Shown here: piece by piece, positions 50,039-63,100 of the stretch
How the letters are laid out: the number at the start of each line of letters is the position of its first letter
How positions within the stretch are numbered: the stretch's first letter is position 1
Origin: Parapristionchus giblindavisi
Taxonomy: Eukaryota > Nematoda > Chromadorea > Rhabditida > Diplogasteridae
DNA length: 64,000 bases
Assembly: GCA_943737045.1 (NCBI GenBank)
Contig: CALSFV010000001.1
Coordinates: 2,632,001-2,696,000 of the forward strand
Direction of reading: 5' to 3'
The notes under the pieces: model-generated
Told to the model about the DNA's origin: nothing
Database searches by the model: none
What the model saw: the letters and a program-made list of their open reading frames with translations, nothing else
Made by a program: the position numbers and the translations under genes

Positions 50039-52322
50039 ATTCAGGTTTCACCCACTTAATACAATGATTAATAGAGGATTGGAGTTCGATACTTAGGAGA
50101 CGAAATAAATTGAATTACATAGACGATTACAGACACACGGACACGACACATGTTAAATATGTTCAATAGATGACCCCGTACAACATGACCATACTACAGT
50201 TTGAGATGAGATGACCATCTAGTAACTTGGTTAGCATGCACTTCAGAATAATAACTTTAGCAGAGGTATGACAATCTGATCACACTCTTAGTCTCCTTCT
50301 GGATGATATCTACGCATGATTGAATAAAATGAATATAGTCTCATATAAATGATCTTCCCAATGCTCACTGTTCTTACTAAACACAAGGAATGATCTCTTC
50401 CTCGATCGATAATCTCTAGAGAATAAAGAAATAGTGTATAGAAATATAGATGTATATACATGGGGTAAGTGAATCTCCAGAATAGATTGATCACGCAGAT
50501 TACTCTACAGTAGGAGAGATACGGGATCAATTAAACACACAATTCGAATGAAAGGAGCACGACGTCATACCGTTTCAAAGTAAAAAAATCTATCAATAAG
50601 TTCAGATTATAGAAATATATGGCAAATGGAGAGAGGAAAGAAGTGAAAGAGGATAATACAGAAATATAGCTACAAAATAGAAAAAGATAGGAGAAAGAGT
50701 GAACAGAATAAAAGAAGAAAGAATGACTAAGCATAATTCTCCCATGTATTCATCATTCTTCAAACAATTCATAATCGAACAAATAGATCAATAACCTTTT
50801 GTTGCAAATAACAAAAGACCACGTGACAATGAAAATATGGTTTATATGATCAAAAACAGTGATTGTCTACCTTTTCTCTTTCATGTCAGTTGGCCATTTT
50901 GTAACTACGAGAGATGAAAAAGAAGAAGAAGAAGAAGAGTGAATAGAGTGACGAGAGAGTGAGAGATAGATAGAGTGAGAGAGGAAGAGGGAAGGGGTAC
51001 GGGTTCAAAGGTTGATTACATGTCTCTTTCTCTCTACAAGGGAATAATGATACTGGATAGTCTTGCAGACATTATTTATATACAAAATAAGACTAGAACA
51101 TCATAAATAAGTATAATGGAATGAGCAAAGGAAGTGGAGTGGAGAGATGGATGATTAGTCCATTAGTTTACAAGATCAGAGAGGACAAAAAGATGAGAAG
51201 AAGATGAAGAGAGTGAAGAGTATGAAGAGTCTATCATCGATTCATTGAAAATAGTGATAATAAAATGTATTTGTAGTGAGAATTAATCATAAATGATCAG
51301 ATCATTTTCGACCCCTAGTGCCCCCTTTTCATCTCTCTTTCTATCCTTTCCTTCATCACGCCATTATATGTGGTGTGGTCAAGAAAGAAAAGAGGAAAAG
51401 AATGATACAAGACATGTTAGCCATAGAGAGAAAGTGACAGATGAGCACGTTACAATCTGCTACAGTACATTATGATCAATATATGATACACTGTCTACGA
51501 AACATTTGAATAGATTCAATGAAAACTAAAGGAGGATTGCTATTACGACAAAATAGCGCCCGTTGCATAACTACCGTAATCCAAATCGAATTTCCGTTAG
51601 GAACTTTGATCACGAAACGCGGGTGTAAGCGAAATGTTCCACTGATAGAGGGATTCATTCTAGGGTTAACAACAATACGAACTTGACACAGCTACAGAGA
51701 AGAGAATAGACGACGAGAGAGAGTATCATACCAAATATGAAATACAAAGATCAAAGATCATTTGAATCAAGTCAACGTACAATAGAAGAAGACTTTGGTC
51801 AGGGAGGAAAACATGCAAATACATATATAATACTGAAGGGAATTGATCATAGATAAGAATAGCAAGAGAATTTGTAAACAATGCCATCTATAAATACATA
51901 ATATTCATAGGGAATAGACAAACCCTATTCAATATGTCATATAGAGATATAGATTACATTTGGTAATATCATCGTTTATTCGACACATATGAACAATTGG
52001 AAAGAATTGAATGTAGTATACGACACTATGGACTATTGTACTTCGTACAAGGAGGAATCGAATAGATATTATACAATTGTATACATCATCATTAATATTA
52101 TGAGTTTGAATGGAAAAAAGATCAAGCATATGCAACAGTAGAAATGCGGATAAAGCAAGGAAGGGAATCAATAAATAATCATAAGGAATCGTATTCGTAA
52201 ATCGGGACTATAAACAGTTAGATCAGTGGGATGTTAATAGGGGAAACCCGAGAGTATAATGTACAACAGAATGAATAGAATAAACAATATCAAGGTAGAA
52301 ATGAATAGAATACTGTACATAG
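50039..52322. other. Intergenic between the two MBOAT genes
   Basis: AT-rich with purine-rich patches (about 50920-51000). Open frames on the minus strand (50288-50530, 50531-50734, 51929-52171) are Ser/Phe/Leu-rich and show no family resemblance. It should contain the copy A promoter and copy B terminator region. Confidence 0.45.
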
Positions 52323-55148
52323 TTAATCAATCTTCTTCTCATCTTCAATAAGATTGGTTTGACTATTAGATAGTGGAGGAGAAGATGATGAAGATGAAGA
52401 TGAAGAAGAAGTAGTTGATGATTTAGGAGGAGGAAGAATGTTTGGAAGAACAAAGGCACATAAGAGTGCTGCTATGTGTCCAGAGAAATATAATCGTCTG
52501 AAATAGACAAAGATCAAAAATCAATCTTGGGAATGAATAAGGTAACTAATTTTAAAGAGCAAAGATCAAATAGCAACAATAATAATCGATATTTGAAAGG
52601 TCTATGACTTACTTATACATTTTGATTCCAGGTCCCCAATGCATTTGAGTGAATGGATATGTCATATACATGAAGACAAGATGAGTCCCAATAAATGTTA
52701 TTATATCATAGATTAGTTTATGAGTTGGATTAGATACGAAACGCCAACGAAGTGAACGACGGAACTGAAATATCAAATTATTGATTGAATGAATAATGAT
52801 ATCGATCGAGACATTATTATTCACTGATTTAATGAGATTATTGATTGATATAAAAATGATAAATACAGTACCCCTTTGCCTCCAAGAGTCATAATGGCTC
52901 CAGTGAGGAAAGTTAGATAATATCCCATGAAAATTCCATGCCACCATGCAGATAAAAGATACGTTGAGATAGTACGGTATCTAAAGAGAAAAAGATAATA
53001 ATCGATAATTCAAGGAATTAAGCGATTGATCTACCGTACTTCTTAGGAGCTCTATCAAATGCAACTCTTCTCAACCATCCCATTGTACCACAATTCCAAC
53101 AATCCAATGCTTCTTTCAGACTTTGTGATGTCTAGAATAGAATAAATCAGAATACAGTAACTCAAAATGGATAAATACCGTACCTCAAACTTCCATACAT
53201 AAACATTCGTTGCCAGATCCCATTTAGCTTCTCCATTCTCATCATATCCATTGAAACCGAAACCAGAGAGGTTGTAGATTCCATCAGCTAAACAAAATAC
53301 ACTAATCGATAACTGATCATATACTTTATTATATATTGATCAATTAAATGAGAATCAACATACCGAGATACCATGCAAAGTAATATTGATAACGATTAAG
53401 ACAAATGGTAATATCGAAGAGGATGAACCTTCAAAGGAATAGTTATCATTCTCATTATATATAATATTAATCAATCATACATTTTATGTTTTCAACTTGA
53501 ACACTAATAAGGAAATGATAAGAAAAGTGGTTGCACTATGTGGTAAATAAAAAATTTTTTGATTGATAACATTATCCAATTTCGAAATGATTAATCTTCT
53601 AATCTATTAATAAACATGAAACTATTCTCCAATTGAAAAAAAGAAACAAACCAAATGAATGGATTCATATCAGTTCGACTCAATCTTGATAATGGGAAGA
53701 ATGGTTGAATAATCACAACAATTCCCATGAATATTAATGAAGTCTTGATCTTATTCCATGCTGATGAACTACTATCTGGTATCTACAATACAAATAATAA
53801 TTCATAGAATACAGTAATTAATCTGTTATATCACAAGTACAGCATCCCATTCATAATACTCAATGCAATCAATAAATAGGAATAAGATTACAGTACCTCT
53901 CCTTTCGCGTTGGGACGCACATGAGTATTATTGATTAGATTAACATAATCAGTGTAAAATGATAGGGGACCAGTTAGAATAACTTGGAAGTGGAAGATAT
54001 ATGAGAGGAATGAGATCAAATCCGGAACCTCACTAAAATAAATGTCAATCAATACGATATTTTGTTGACGATCGATATAATTGAAACTAATCATATTGAC
54101 TATGAACAATAATGAATACATACGTGATAGCTTCTCTCTTCTGAAGTGAACTCAATTCTTCTACTTTCTTTACTTTTCCATCATGGAGAGAAAAGGCCAA
54201 TGTTGTCAATCTTTGAACAGAGACCATGAATGGACCTCAACCAACATATTCACAATGAATCATAAACTATTAATATCGTATTGATTAGTTTAGATCAATG
54301 AATAGCCCCCTACCAGTGACATCAATGGGATAGAAGTCGAGATATAACCATCGGTAGAAGTGAATCACTGTCAAATATGACATTGAGAAGATGAAGATTA
54401 TCCTAAAATCATAAAGTTTTATTAGCATTTAAAAAATCATAAATCAAAATACCAATCGATAATGGGGTACTGTAATCACAGGTTAAAAAATGAGTAACTT
54501 ACTGATGAATGTGTTGGGCGGGTGATATATGCATCAGTACATAACATGTTAGTACATTTGAGAGTAAATGTTTAGTCGCCCTAAATCAATAATTTATTGA
54601 TTGATTATGGAAGATAAATTACCCTCCAAAGCAAAACCAACAATAGGCTAATCCTATTACAAGTGGATAGATTTGTCTAACTCTGACTGAAGATTCTCTC
54701 AGTGATCGATTGTAGAATATAGCCAATGGAATGGATAAGAACATACATACAACGAAGTTTAACTGAAAAAAAAGAACATCAATCAATCGATAATCATATC
54801 TCATTATGATCTACTCTTAACATTTCATGTGCATTCGCACTCAGAGTACGACAATATATCTTTATGACCTTTCCACTACAAGATGAAGAGAGACAAGAAT
54901 TTTTCGAGAAAGAGTTCACTAGACCGTAACAATTGTTTCCATTAAACTCTTTACATGAAGCCTAAATCTCATCTCCCTTTTCATGTATTATTTCTTTGTT
55001 TTATCCGATGATAGAGAATAGATGTGTGTCTAATAATGAGATCTTCAAAAGTGAAAGTAGTTCATACCCGGTCAACCGTGATTCCGATTGCATCGGCTAC
55101 ATCACTCAATAAAACACTCCCTGAATTGAATGTGTGGAGGCCCGGCAT
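52323..55148 (-). CDS. MBOAT lysophospholipid acyltransferase, LPCAT3/MBOAT5-like (copy B)
   Basis: A paralogue of the gene at 45423-50038. It starts MPGLHTFNSGSVLLSDVADA (55148), with TCATTTAG and a 9-bp leader before the ATG, a possible splice acceptor. The same sequence of segments follows: FHRWLYLDFYPIDVT region, [27 protein letters not shown](I/A)DG-type segment, [20 protein letters not shown], and the catalytic exon with [14 protein letters not shown]. The C-terminus is Ser-rich, then SQTNLIEDEKKID, again a KKxx ER-retrieval signal; the stop is at 52325-52323. All exons of copy A have counterparts here and the frame looks open. The two copies differ most in the tail and in introns, so they are not a very recent duplicate, except for one conserved tract (52813-53089). 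Confidence 0.88.
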
Positions 55149-56444
55149 GGATTGAGCCTAAATGAAAACATTAAAAGATGACTATTTACATGTATAATTG
55201 TAACTGATATGAATGATTTAAATCAGATATAAAAAAAGTCGAATCAGTCATAAATGAAAAAAAAAATTACGGAGGATCGGTGGAGAGGGTTTGGACAACA
55301 ACAATGGCCGATTTGTATACACTATACGAAAGTAAACTAGAGACGAAAGAGATTGAACGTCTGAGACTACTCATAAATGAGAATAAGAGGGCGGTGCAAT
55401 AGTAGGAAGGGGTTCAAGAAGAGAAGATAGTTAGATGGATGAAGGGAATGGGTAAGGCAAAGCAGTCAGAGGAGAGAGTGTGTGTAACTGACGATAAGAG
55501 AAATTGGAACAGGGACGAAGATAGAGAAAATGAGTGAAAGATAGTAATGGTTGAGACTAGAGATAAGCAATGTAGTCGAATTCCACTCTAGTGACAACAC
55601 CAAGAAACTCTATATATAAATATTACGAATAATACAAACAAAAAATAAACAAATTTTGTCAAAACAAACATGTCCGCTCAGGTTGACGTAACCTCTTACA
55701 GTAAGAACGACATAGTTATACTGGAGCGCAGTTTTTACTTTTTTTCTCTGAAATAATTTGAAATAAATTTTCCAAGTCATGACAATATCCGGAATATGCT
55801 TTTAAGCCCAAAAACTGTTTCTCAAAACGCTTCAATGAAATTAAACTGCTGCGTATGCTCTATCATGATCATGTACATATAAAATACAAACGAGATTTTT
55901 ATCAGCGAAAAATGCATAAAATTGTACAATATGCAAAACGTCGAAAATAATACAAAAAGAATTACTGCAGTAAAATATGATGATTGAGAGATATTACTCT
56001 AATATCATTGAGAACATTCACTTTCTCGATTCCCTAGATCACTTGCCTTTTTTACAACAAGTTTTCAAATGAATGTAAATGAAAAAATAACAATGGTCGA
56101 GACTAGAGATAAGAAGATAGAGAAAATGAGAAAAAAATAGTAATGGTCGAGACTAGAGAAATTTTTGCGGCAATTACTGAAGGTTATGGAACGAAGTGAT
56201 TTTCATTCGATATTTCATATTTTTATAGATGGAGTGGATCTAGTTTTATAGATTTCTAGTCACCAATGTCTATGCAATAATTTTAATATAAAAATAATTT
56301 TGAAACGTTTCTTTCTGCATTTCTTTTACAAATTTCTTTTGCTTTTTGCTTATTCATAAAATGTATTCAAATCTTTATTGATTATTCTATTCAATATCTT
56401 CTTTCATTTCATTTCATACATTTTATTCTCTTCTCAACGGTGAA
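55149..56444. other. Intergenic, no gene seen
   Basis: AT-rich. A phrase AATGGT(C/T)GAGACTAGAGATAAG recurs near 55547, 56091 and 56140, a local diverged repeat. No coding signal. It should hold the promoter of MBOAT copy B. Confidence 0.45.
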
Positions 56445-57319
56445 ATGGATTCAATTGAGAAGATTTTATTCATTATTCTCATTGGAGCTTTTTCATATTG
56501 TGTATATCTGATAACTGTGAGTGATCATGGATAATCAATTCATATTGTATTCATTTAGAAAAAGAGTGAAGAAGTTTTATATCTTAATCACAAATTGTCA
56601 TCAGCTGTAAAAAGGAAATATAGTAAGAAAAGGAGACATTTTGGAGAGGTTAAAGTAAATGATATGTTTGTGCATTCGAATGTATTTACTTCAATAGTTG
56701 TCAATAGTTGCAAATTCAATTGTTGCCCTTTTTATTAATTATTTTGCAGAATTCAACATCTCTCACACATTCTTCGCCTCTGATAAAAACTTCTGAAAAT
56801 AGCAGCAAGCGTGGTCAATCTTTCTAATGATTATAATATTCGTTAAAATAATTTAATTCAGGTTCACTACATAAGAAAACAAGAGAGATGAATGAGGTTA
56901 AAACACGATAAATAGTTATTAACGATGAATCATCTATAGTTATATCAAAGTCTCATCTTCTTCAACCATTATTAATAAAGACAATTTATCAAAATCATTT
57001 CGTTAACAAATTTTATATAAATTTTATAATATTCAATGAATTACGTAATCTGTTTCAGAAGATTGCTCATATGTATCAAAAAGACCGTTTAAAACGCACT
57101 CTCCCTAACAGCGGAGGGGTAGCGACAGGGGGAGGGCACAAAGTTTCAAAATCATCCTTGACCGTTCATATTTGGTGGTTAGAGTCCCTAGGGGTGGGAT
57201 ACACTTCAGCCAAAAAATTGACCCGAAATATCGATTTTTTATCTACCAAAAGTGAAAATTTCAAATTGGTTTTTTCGAGTTGTGTCATATACCATTCGAA
57301 AGAGCGTAGAAAGATATAG
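56445..57319 (+). CDS. Small single-pass membrane protein, C-terminus running into a transposable element
   Basis: Function not recognised. Exon 1 (56445-56516) encodes MDSIEKILFIILIGAFSYCV plus YLIT, an N-terminal membrane helix or signal anchor. Exon 2 (56559-56648) is basic (KKSEEVLYLNHKLSSAVKRK, KKRRHFGE). Exon 3 starts at 56750 (NSTSLTHSSPLIKTSENSSK). A short exon near 56861 gives SLHKKTREMNE, and the last opens at 57059 (KIAHMYQKDRLKR). All junctions have GT/AG and keep frame. From 57093 the frame is inside the foldback element and runs to a stop at 57317-57319, so either the true C-terminus was lost or element sequence is now used as coding. Confidence is moderate because no homologue is recognised. 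Confidence 0.45.
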
Positions 57320-58136
57320 GGTGATGTAAACAATAAATTGTGGCAAACTTGTGCTTTTTGCAGGTGCGTGACAAGGATTGACAACTTTATCGCACCCAAT
57401 TGCAGTCAGACATCAAATTTAATTCAGATTGTTGTCAATGTGTCTAATAAATATTTGTGGTTGCAATTAATGAATGAACTGTTGACAGACAAGAAAAATG
57501 AGGATGATACAAGTCATGACCAGAGAAATGTGCTTCTTTCTAGTCAGACAACAAAAAATCTTCTTTTTGATGTCAATCGATTCTTGCCTTCTCATTGACA
57601 TCAAAACGAATATTTTTTGTTGTCTGAATAGAAAGAAGCACATTTCTCTAGTCATTCCATTTTTTGGTGCATTTTCACATCCTCATAATAATGAGACGAT
57701 AGTTCATTAGTCAAAGCGGCGCACCTCAGACAGGTTTGGTGACACGGCGGAGAGTGTGACAGAGAGAATCATTTGATGCCATCTCGCACGCACACCCTCT
57801 CTAATGCAGCCCACCAAACCCGCCTGGCATCCGCCTCGCCCTCTTTATAAGTTGGAAAACGTGATTAGCCATTCATTGTTGCCGCGCTATTACAGAGGCT
57901 GAACAGTTCAGCCTGAACTAATGTTTTCTGACATGTATCATCCTCAGTTTTCTTGTCTGTCTACAAAATAGCCACTATCTGTTGCCACATTTATTTATTT
58001 CATACATTGACTACAATCGTTCTACTTTTTGAAGTCTGATAACAAATTTCTCCGATAAAGTTGTCAATCGTTTGCCGTTGTCACACACCTGCAAAAAGCA
58101 CAAGTTTGCCAAAATTTATTGTTTACATCGCCCTAT

Positions 58137-58544
58137 ATGTAAAACTGACAAGTTTTAAAAGATTTGATCGGATACTTTTCGAGAAAAATCCAATTTTATG
58201 AAAAATGTCCAGGTTTTTTTCCTTTCGTTAAATAGCAAACCACTTTCCCATCATTTCCTACGTTACTAGAAATTGATTAAACTTCTCCAATTGCGGGTCT
58301 CGTTTCCAATACAGGCATAACAGTTTCTTCTTGAGAGCGGCTCGGTTACTTAGCCGACCAGAGAATATAATCAACTTTTAAAATCAATGACTGATCAGTT
58401 TGGCCACAACTTCATTATCATTATTATGCTCGTATTCAATGTTCAATCCCCTCCTAGAAATTGTACTTCATTCATTTGCTTAATATTTATAGTTTTATAC
58501 GTTTACGTTTACGTTTACCTTGTGGTGAATAAATAAATAAATAA

Positions 58545-58643
<99 letters not shown>

Positions 58644-59238
58644 TTAAGAGAAAGTAAAGTGGAATTAGAGCTACAATCGAAATTGATCGATCGATCTACA
58701 ATCGATGTGGATAGCGATGAACTTGGAGTATTAATCAATGTTAATTCTGGAGAAAGATGTATTAAAATGATGACGATGTATGTGATTGAGGTCCCAAATA
58801 TCTCATTTGATAAAAATGTTTAAAACTAGAAACTTCCACTTTCGGAACATTGCATTTTAGGTATTGATCGATCTGAAAAGCAATTAAAACAATCCTAAAC
58901 ATCGATTAAAGTTGATTATATGCCAAAACGGAACTAAAAAAAGCTTGCAAAAAATTTCACTCGCGGCAGGATTCGAACCTGCGTCGACGATTGGATCGCT
59001 AAAATGCACTTGTTTTTTGCCAATATGTCATGTAATGGTACCGATATGGTTAAAATGAGTGTGTTATTCGGATAGCCCGTCCATTTTTACATAAGATATC
59101 AACTGCGCAGAGACGGGAAATGATGGGAAAGTGGTTTGCTATTTAACGAAAGGAAAAAAATCTGGCCATTTTTCATAAAATTGGATTTTTCTCGAAAAGT
59201 ATCAGATCAAATCTTTTAAAACTTATCAGTTTTACATA
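58137..59238. mobile_element. Nested foldback element with (TA)n core and tRNA-like B box
   Basis: Arms 58137-58255 and 59115-59238 are reverse complements, ending TATGTAAAACTGA. It splits the right arm of the surrounding foldback; the outer left arm shows the unsplit sequence near 57318. The interior has a (TA)n run and, on the minus strand near 58965-58995, CGCAGGTTCGAATCCTGCCGC, a tRNA T-arm/B-box sequence. Confidence 0.78.
58544..58637. repeat. (TA)n microsatellite
   Basis: About 94 bp of alternating TA with one interruption, preceded by (AAAT)n. The Tyr/Ile reading frame here is only the repeat. Confidence 0.97.
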
Positions 59239-59476
59239 ACTTTCTACGCTCTTTCGAATGGTATATGACACAACTCGAAAAAATCAATTTGAAATTTTCA
59301 CTTTTGGTAGATCAAAAATCGATATTTCGGGTCAATTTTTTGGCTGAAGTGTATCCCACCCCTAGGGACTCTAACCACCAAATATGAACGGTCAAGGATG
59401 ATTTTGAAACTTTGTGCCCTCCCCCCTCCGCCCTTACAGAGAGCGCGTTTTAAAGGCACATCCCGAGCTAATTTTG

Positions 59477-59541
59477 CTCTCTGCTCTGGCGACGCTATCT
59501 CGCAGACTAAGAAAACGAGAGAGCATTGCCAGAGCGGAGAG
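59477..59541. repeat. Short hairpin repeat, copy 1
   Basis: The arms CTCTCTGCTCTGGCGACGCT… and …GCATTGCCAGAGCGGAGAG pair with a small loop. The same hairpin sequence (ACGAGAGA.TGTTGCCAGAG) occurs at 61043-61111. Confidence 0.75.
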
Positions 59542-60137
59542 TATCAAATTAGATCGGGGTGTTTCTTTAACGGTTGTAGTGTAATGAAGTTGACTTGATG
59601 GAAGAAATAACTTTCCGCTCCAGCACGAAAAGAAATACAAAATGTTTTCTTGCAAATACATTTTAAAAAGTAATGAAAAATAGAAAAAGTATTTATCGAC
59701 CTAAAAGAAAGCACAAGTAGAAGAAGGAAGAGATCTGAATTGTATTGAATGATGGGATAAATTTCATTTATGGCATACAACAAGAAAGGCAGTCCTCACA
59801 TTTTGCAAAGAAAGATTTCCTCAATTAAAAATCCTATTGTCTAATTTCAAAAATCACAAAAACGATTGAATGAAAATTCATCTTTAAAAATTATATGAAA
59901 TCTATTAATGAACGTAATGATTGAAATATTGATTGGTAGATCATTCGGGATGAATTGAAGCACATTGGGAAGATGATACATGTAAACGACAACAACACGA
60001 AGATTAGATGAGATTATTAATTGATTATGGTATCTCATTCACGGAATGTACGATAGAAAGATAATGTAGAAAGATAATAATATCCATATTAGAGAGGATA
60101 GATGAATATGATAATATAGAATGATATATGAATGAAT
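59542..60137. other. Intergenic, 3' side of TMC gene
   Basis: AT-rich; contains the TMC 3' UTR region. No gene was seen. Confidence 0.45.
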
Positions 60138-63100
60138 CTAGATAGGTTTTGAATCTTCAACTCTTGGAGAGTCATCATCACCAAAAGAAGCAATAGGAGC
60201 ACGTGGTGATGCTAATGTATTTGATGATTCTTCTTCTTGTTTGATTACGAAACGACGTTGGAGAGTACTACAAACGTATTCATTACATGAACATTATCGA
60301 AGCCATGTACAGCTAGAGCTTACAAGGGAAAGAATTATTAATGTTTACAAAAGATTTCATTATAATGTATAATAATTGATACTAACTTGACAGCCTCTTC
60401 ATCATTCGATCGCAATTGTCTAGTTGGAGATACAGAGATACGGAATCGACGGGTTGGAGAACCTGGATGAGGGTTACGGTAGATAGATTACTGTAGATAA
60501 AGTACAGTATACCTGATGATTGTCTAGATGGAGATATACCATGAGGAGGTGGAGGAGGAGGAACATCAGACGTTGATGAAGAGGAAGGCTAAGATGGATA
60601 TATCATACAATATTGATTGATTTATTTATTTGGTTACAGTACCTGTCTATCAGATTGACTGGTACTTGGTCCTACACCGATTGAAGTCTGTGGAAGATTC
60701 TGTGGTCGAAAGAAGCTGAATGGATTCCGTCCTTTCTTCTGACGTTGAGCCTCTTTCGCCTGAAAAAAATCAATCGATAATCATATGAGATCTTAGAATA
60801 TCGATTGATTACCTCTTCGATTGAAGGCCAAGGTTGGAATTCGGGGCAAGTATCTTCTCTTTCTATTCTGTAATGAACAAATATTGTTGTAGAATAGAAT
60901 AATGATTCACTCCAATAGGAATTAATCAATAATAGGAAATGATAGATTTACTAATACGGTACACGATATTCATCGTATCTTTTACCTCAACCATAAAACG
61001 AAGTCTGAATTCATATATAAATGAGTATTGAAGGCAATTTGAAACTCTCCACTCTGACAATGTTCTCTCGTTTTATTTGAATACGAGAGAATGTTGCCAG
61101 AGCGGAGTGTTACATTAGTTCTGTGTGTGTCTTTCATTAGTCTAATGAACATACTTTTTATTCTTCTTTTCTTCTTTGATTTTCTCTTTGTTTTGGTCTT
61201 TTGGACTCTTCGATTTCTCTTTTTTCTTCTTTTGAGAAGAATCAGTCGAGTATCTAAATTATATTATTTTTATTCAATTAAATTGATTTTATAAAGACGA
61301 TAGTGCATAGTATTATTATTAACGTGTCTACATATAAAACAAATATTATTACAAAAGATTGAAACCTTGATGTATCTTCTTCTCTAGTTGTAGTTAAATG
61401 ATGTCGATGAGTTTTTGCATCATGTTTACTCGAAGATGGAATCAATCTTAATTTATTGATATATTAAAACAGTAGAACTGTGTAAACATCTAATTATTAA
61501 TTTGTGTATTAATTGGAAGAAACGAAGTGAGAAACGAAGTGATGTAGGTGAAGAACTAATGATACGTGAAAAAACGTGATTTGATCTACAAAATGTATGA
61601 GACAAAAGGAATTGATTGATCACTCGTTAGATTCACAGCATATCAAATAGAATGAAAACAAACGTAGGGATAGCACTATCAGGATATTCATATAACGATA
61701 TATATGAATTCCTTTTTGATGAACGATGAGACGAATCACGAAGAATGATTGAAGATCCTTGAGGATCACGTGACAGTTGACTGAATATAATGGGTGAGGC
61801 AAACATCAGACGGGTTTGGTTAACAAAGAAAAGAGGACCTCCATGATAGATCACGAGGGAACGATCTCATTGTTGGAGGACGAGTAATTGGTGACATATC
61901 CATATGTTTAAGAAGATTACTGTAGAATTGAACAAGTTATTGATTAATGTAGGATCAAAGACACTCGAGAGATTACAAAACAAAGATCAATCCAAACTGG
62001 GTTAGAATCATTCGATGGAAATTCAATCAATAAAGGGTGCATGGATCTCGAATGGAAACATACCGTATCTCATCTGGAGTAGCAACTTCTACAACATTTG
62101 ATTGAACGTCCAAAGAATTGACAGAGGGAGAACCTCGCTGACCTGTAATAATGATTATCGATTTTTAAGATGTAGAATATAAAACCCTAATAATACTGTA
62201 ACAAAGAATATTGTTTCGCATTTTAAATTTCTTGATTGGTGTCTAACTTTTTTTTGTAACTCATCTAGGGCATAGAAATTGGATAGAGAATGTATGACCC
62301 TAATATAAAATAATATATGTAGATCTAAACAAATATGATCTTTGAAGACAGAAACGGTACAGTTACAGTGAACTCCTGTATTCCCTCTCTCCTGTACCTC
62401 TACTAGATCTTCTATGAAATTGTGAAGATGATGAATGAACTAATTCTCTTCTTTTCATTGGTACTTTTCCATTTGGAGAAATCGATATCGGTCGATCTGG
62501 CTCTTCATCCGGTGATCTACAATTTTGTAAAGTGATTAATTGAAACTATTAATCGCGATTTCCGATAAAAATTATTGATTGATTACGTAGTTATAAACAG
62601 GAGATTTCAATAATAGGAACAAGTATCTTGAAGATGAAAGATACCCAAAAGTATGAGCAGCGAGAGTTTCTGCAGTAGATGAAGGAGGAGGAGGCAATTC
62701 AATCTCTTCTGTTTCTGATTCAGATGATGATGAAGAAGATGATGATGATGAATCTGATGCCTTCAATGATGGATCGTATTCCTTCTGAAATAAACCAAAA
62801 TACGACCTTATTATTACTTATATTTAATATTAATAATATCTTTGTTCATAATAAAAGTTGATAAAAATGATGATGTTGATATGGGGCTATTTCTTAAAAA
62901 AACGAAATAAATAATATCAACGAACTCCATTATATTGTCTCCATGGTTCTCTTCTCTTATTCTCTATAGATGATAAATGTTGTCTCATCCAATCCTTATG
63001 TCTCTCTCGATCACGAGCTTCTGCCTCCTAAACGGAATTTATGATTACAGTATCTCTTTAATATTGAATTGATCCGAAGTACAACAATGATCAATGACTA

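Larger units (their letters stand above)
57093..59449. mobile_element. TTAA-flanked foldback element with a second foldback nested in it
   Basis: The left end AACGCACTCTCCCTAACAG and the right end reversed (AACGCGCTCTCTGTAAGG) are flanked by TTAA at 57089-57092 and 59450-59453. The outer left arm (57093-57396) pairs with two separate right-hand pieces, 58055-58136 and 59239-59449. The gap between those pieces is the nested element at 58137-59238. A TTAA target is known for piggyBac and Kolobok groups; the termini do not decide between them. No transposase is recognised. Spacer frames include a mirrored pair around 57500-57650 (TREMCFFLVRQQKIFFLMS), which again comes from an inverted repeat. 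Confidence 0.8.

Noticed and set aside
57500..57710. Mirrored frames TREMCFFL on both strands
   Set aside because: Produced by a short inverted repeat inside the TTAA element; no protein family.
58487..58738. Tyr-Ile repeat protein
   Set aside because: It is the (TA)n microsatellite.
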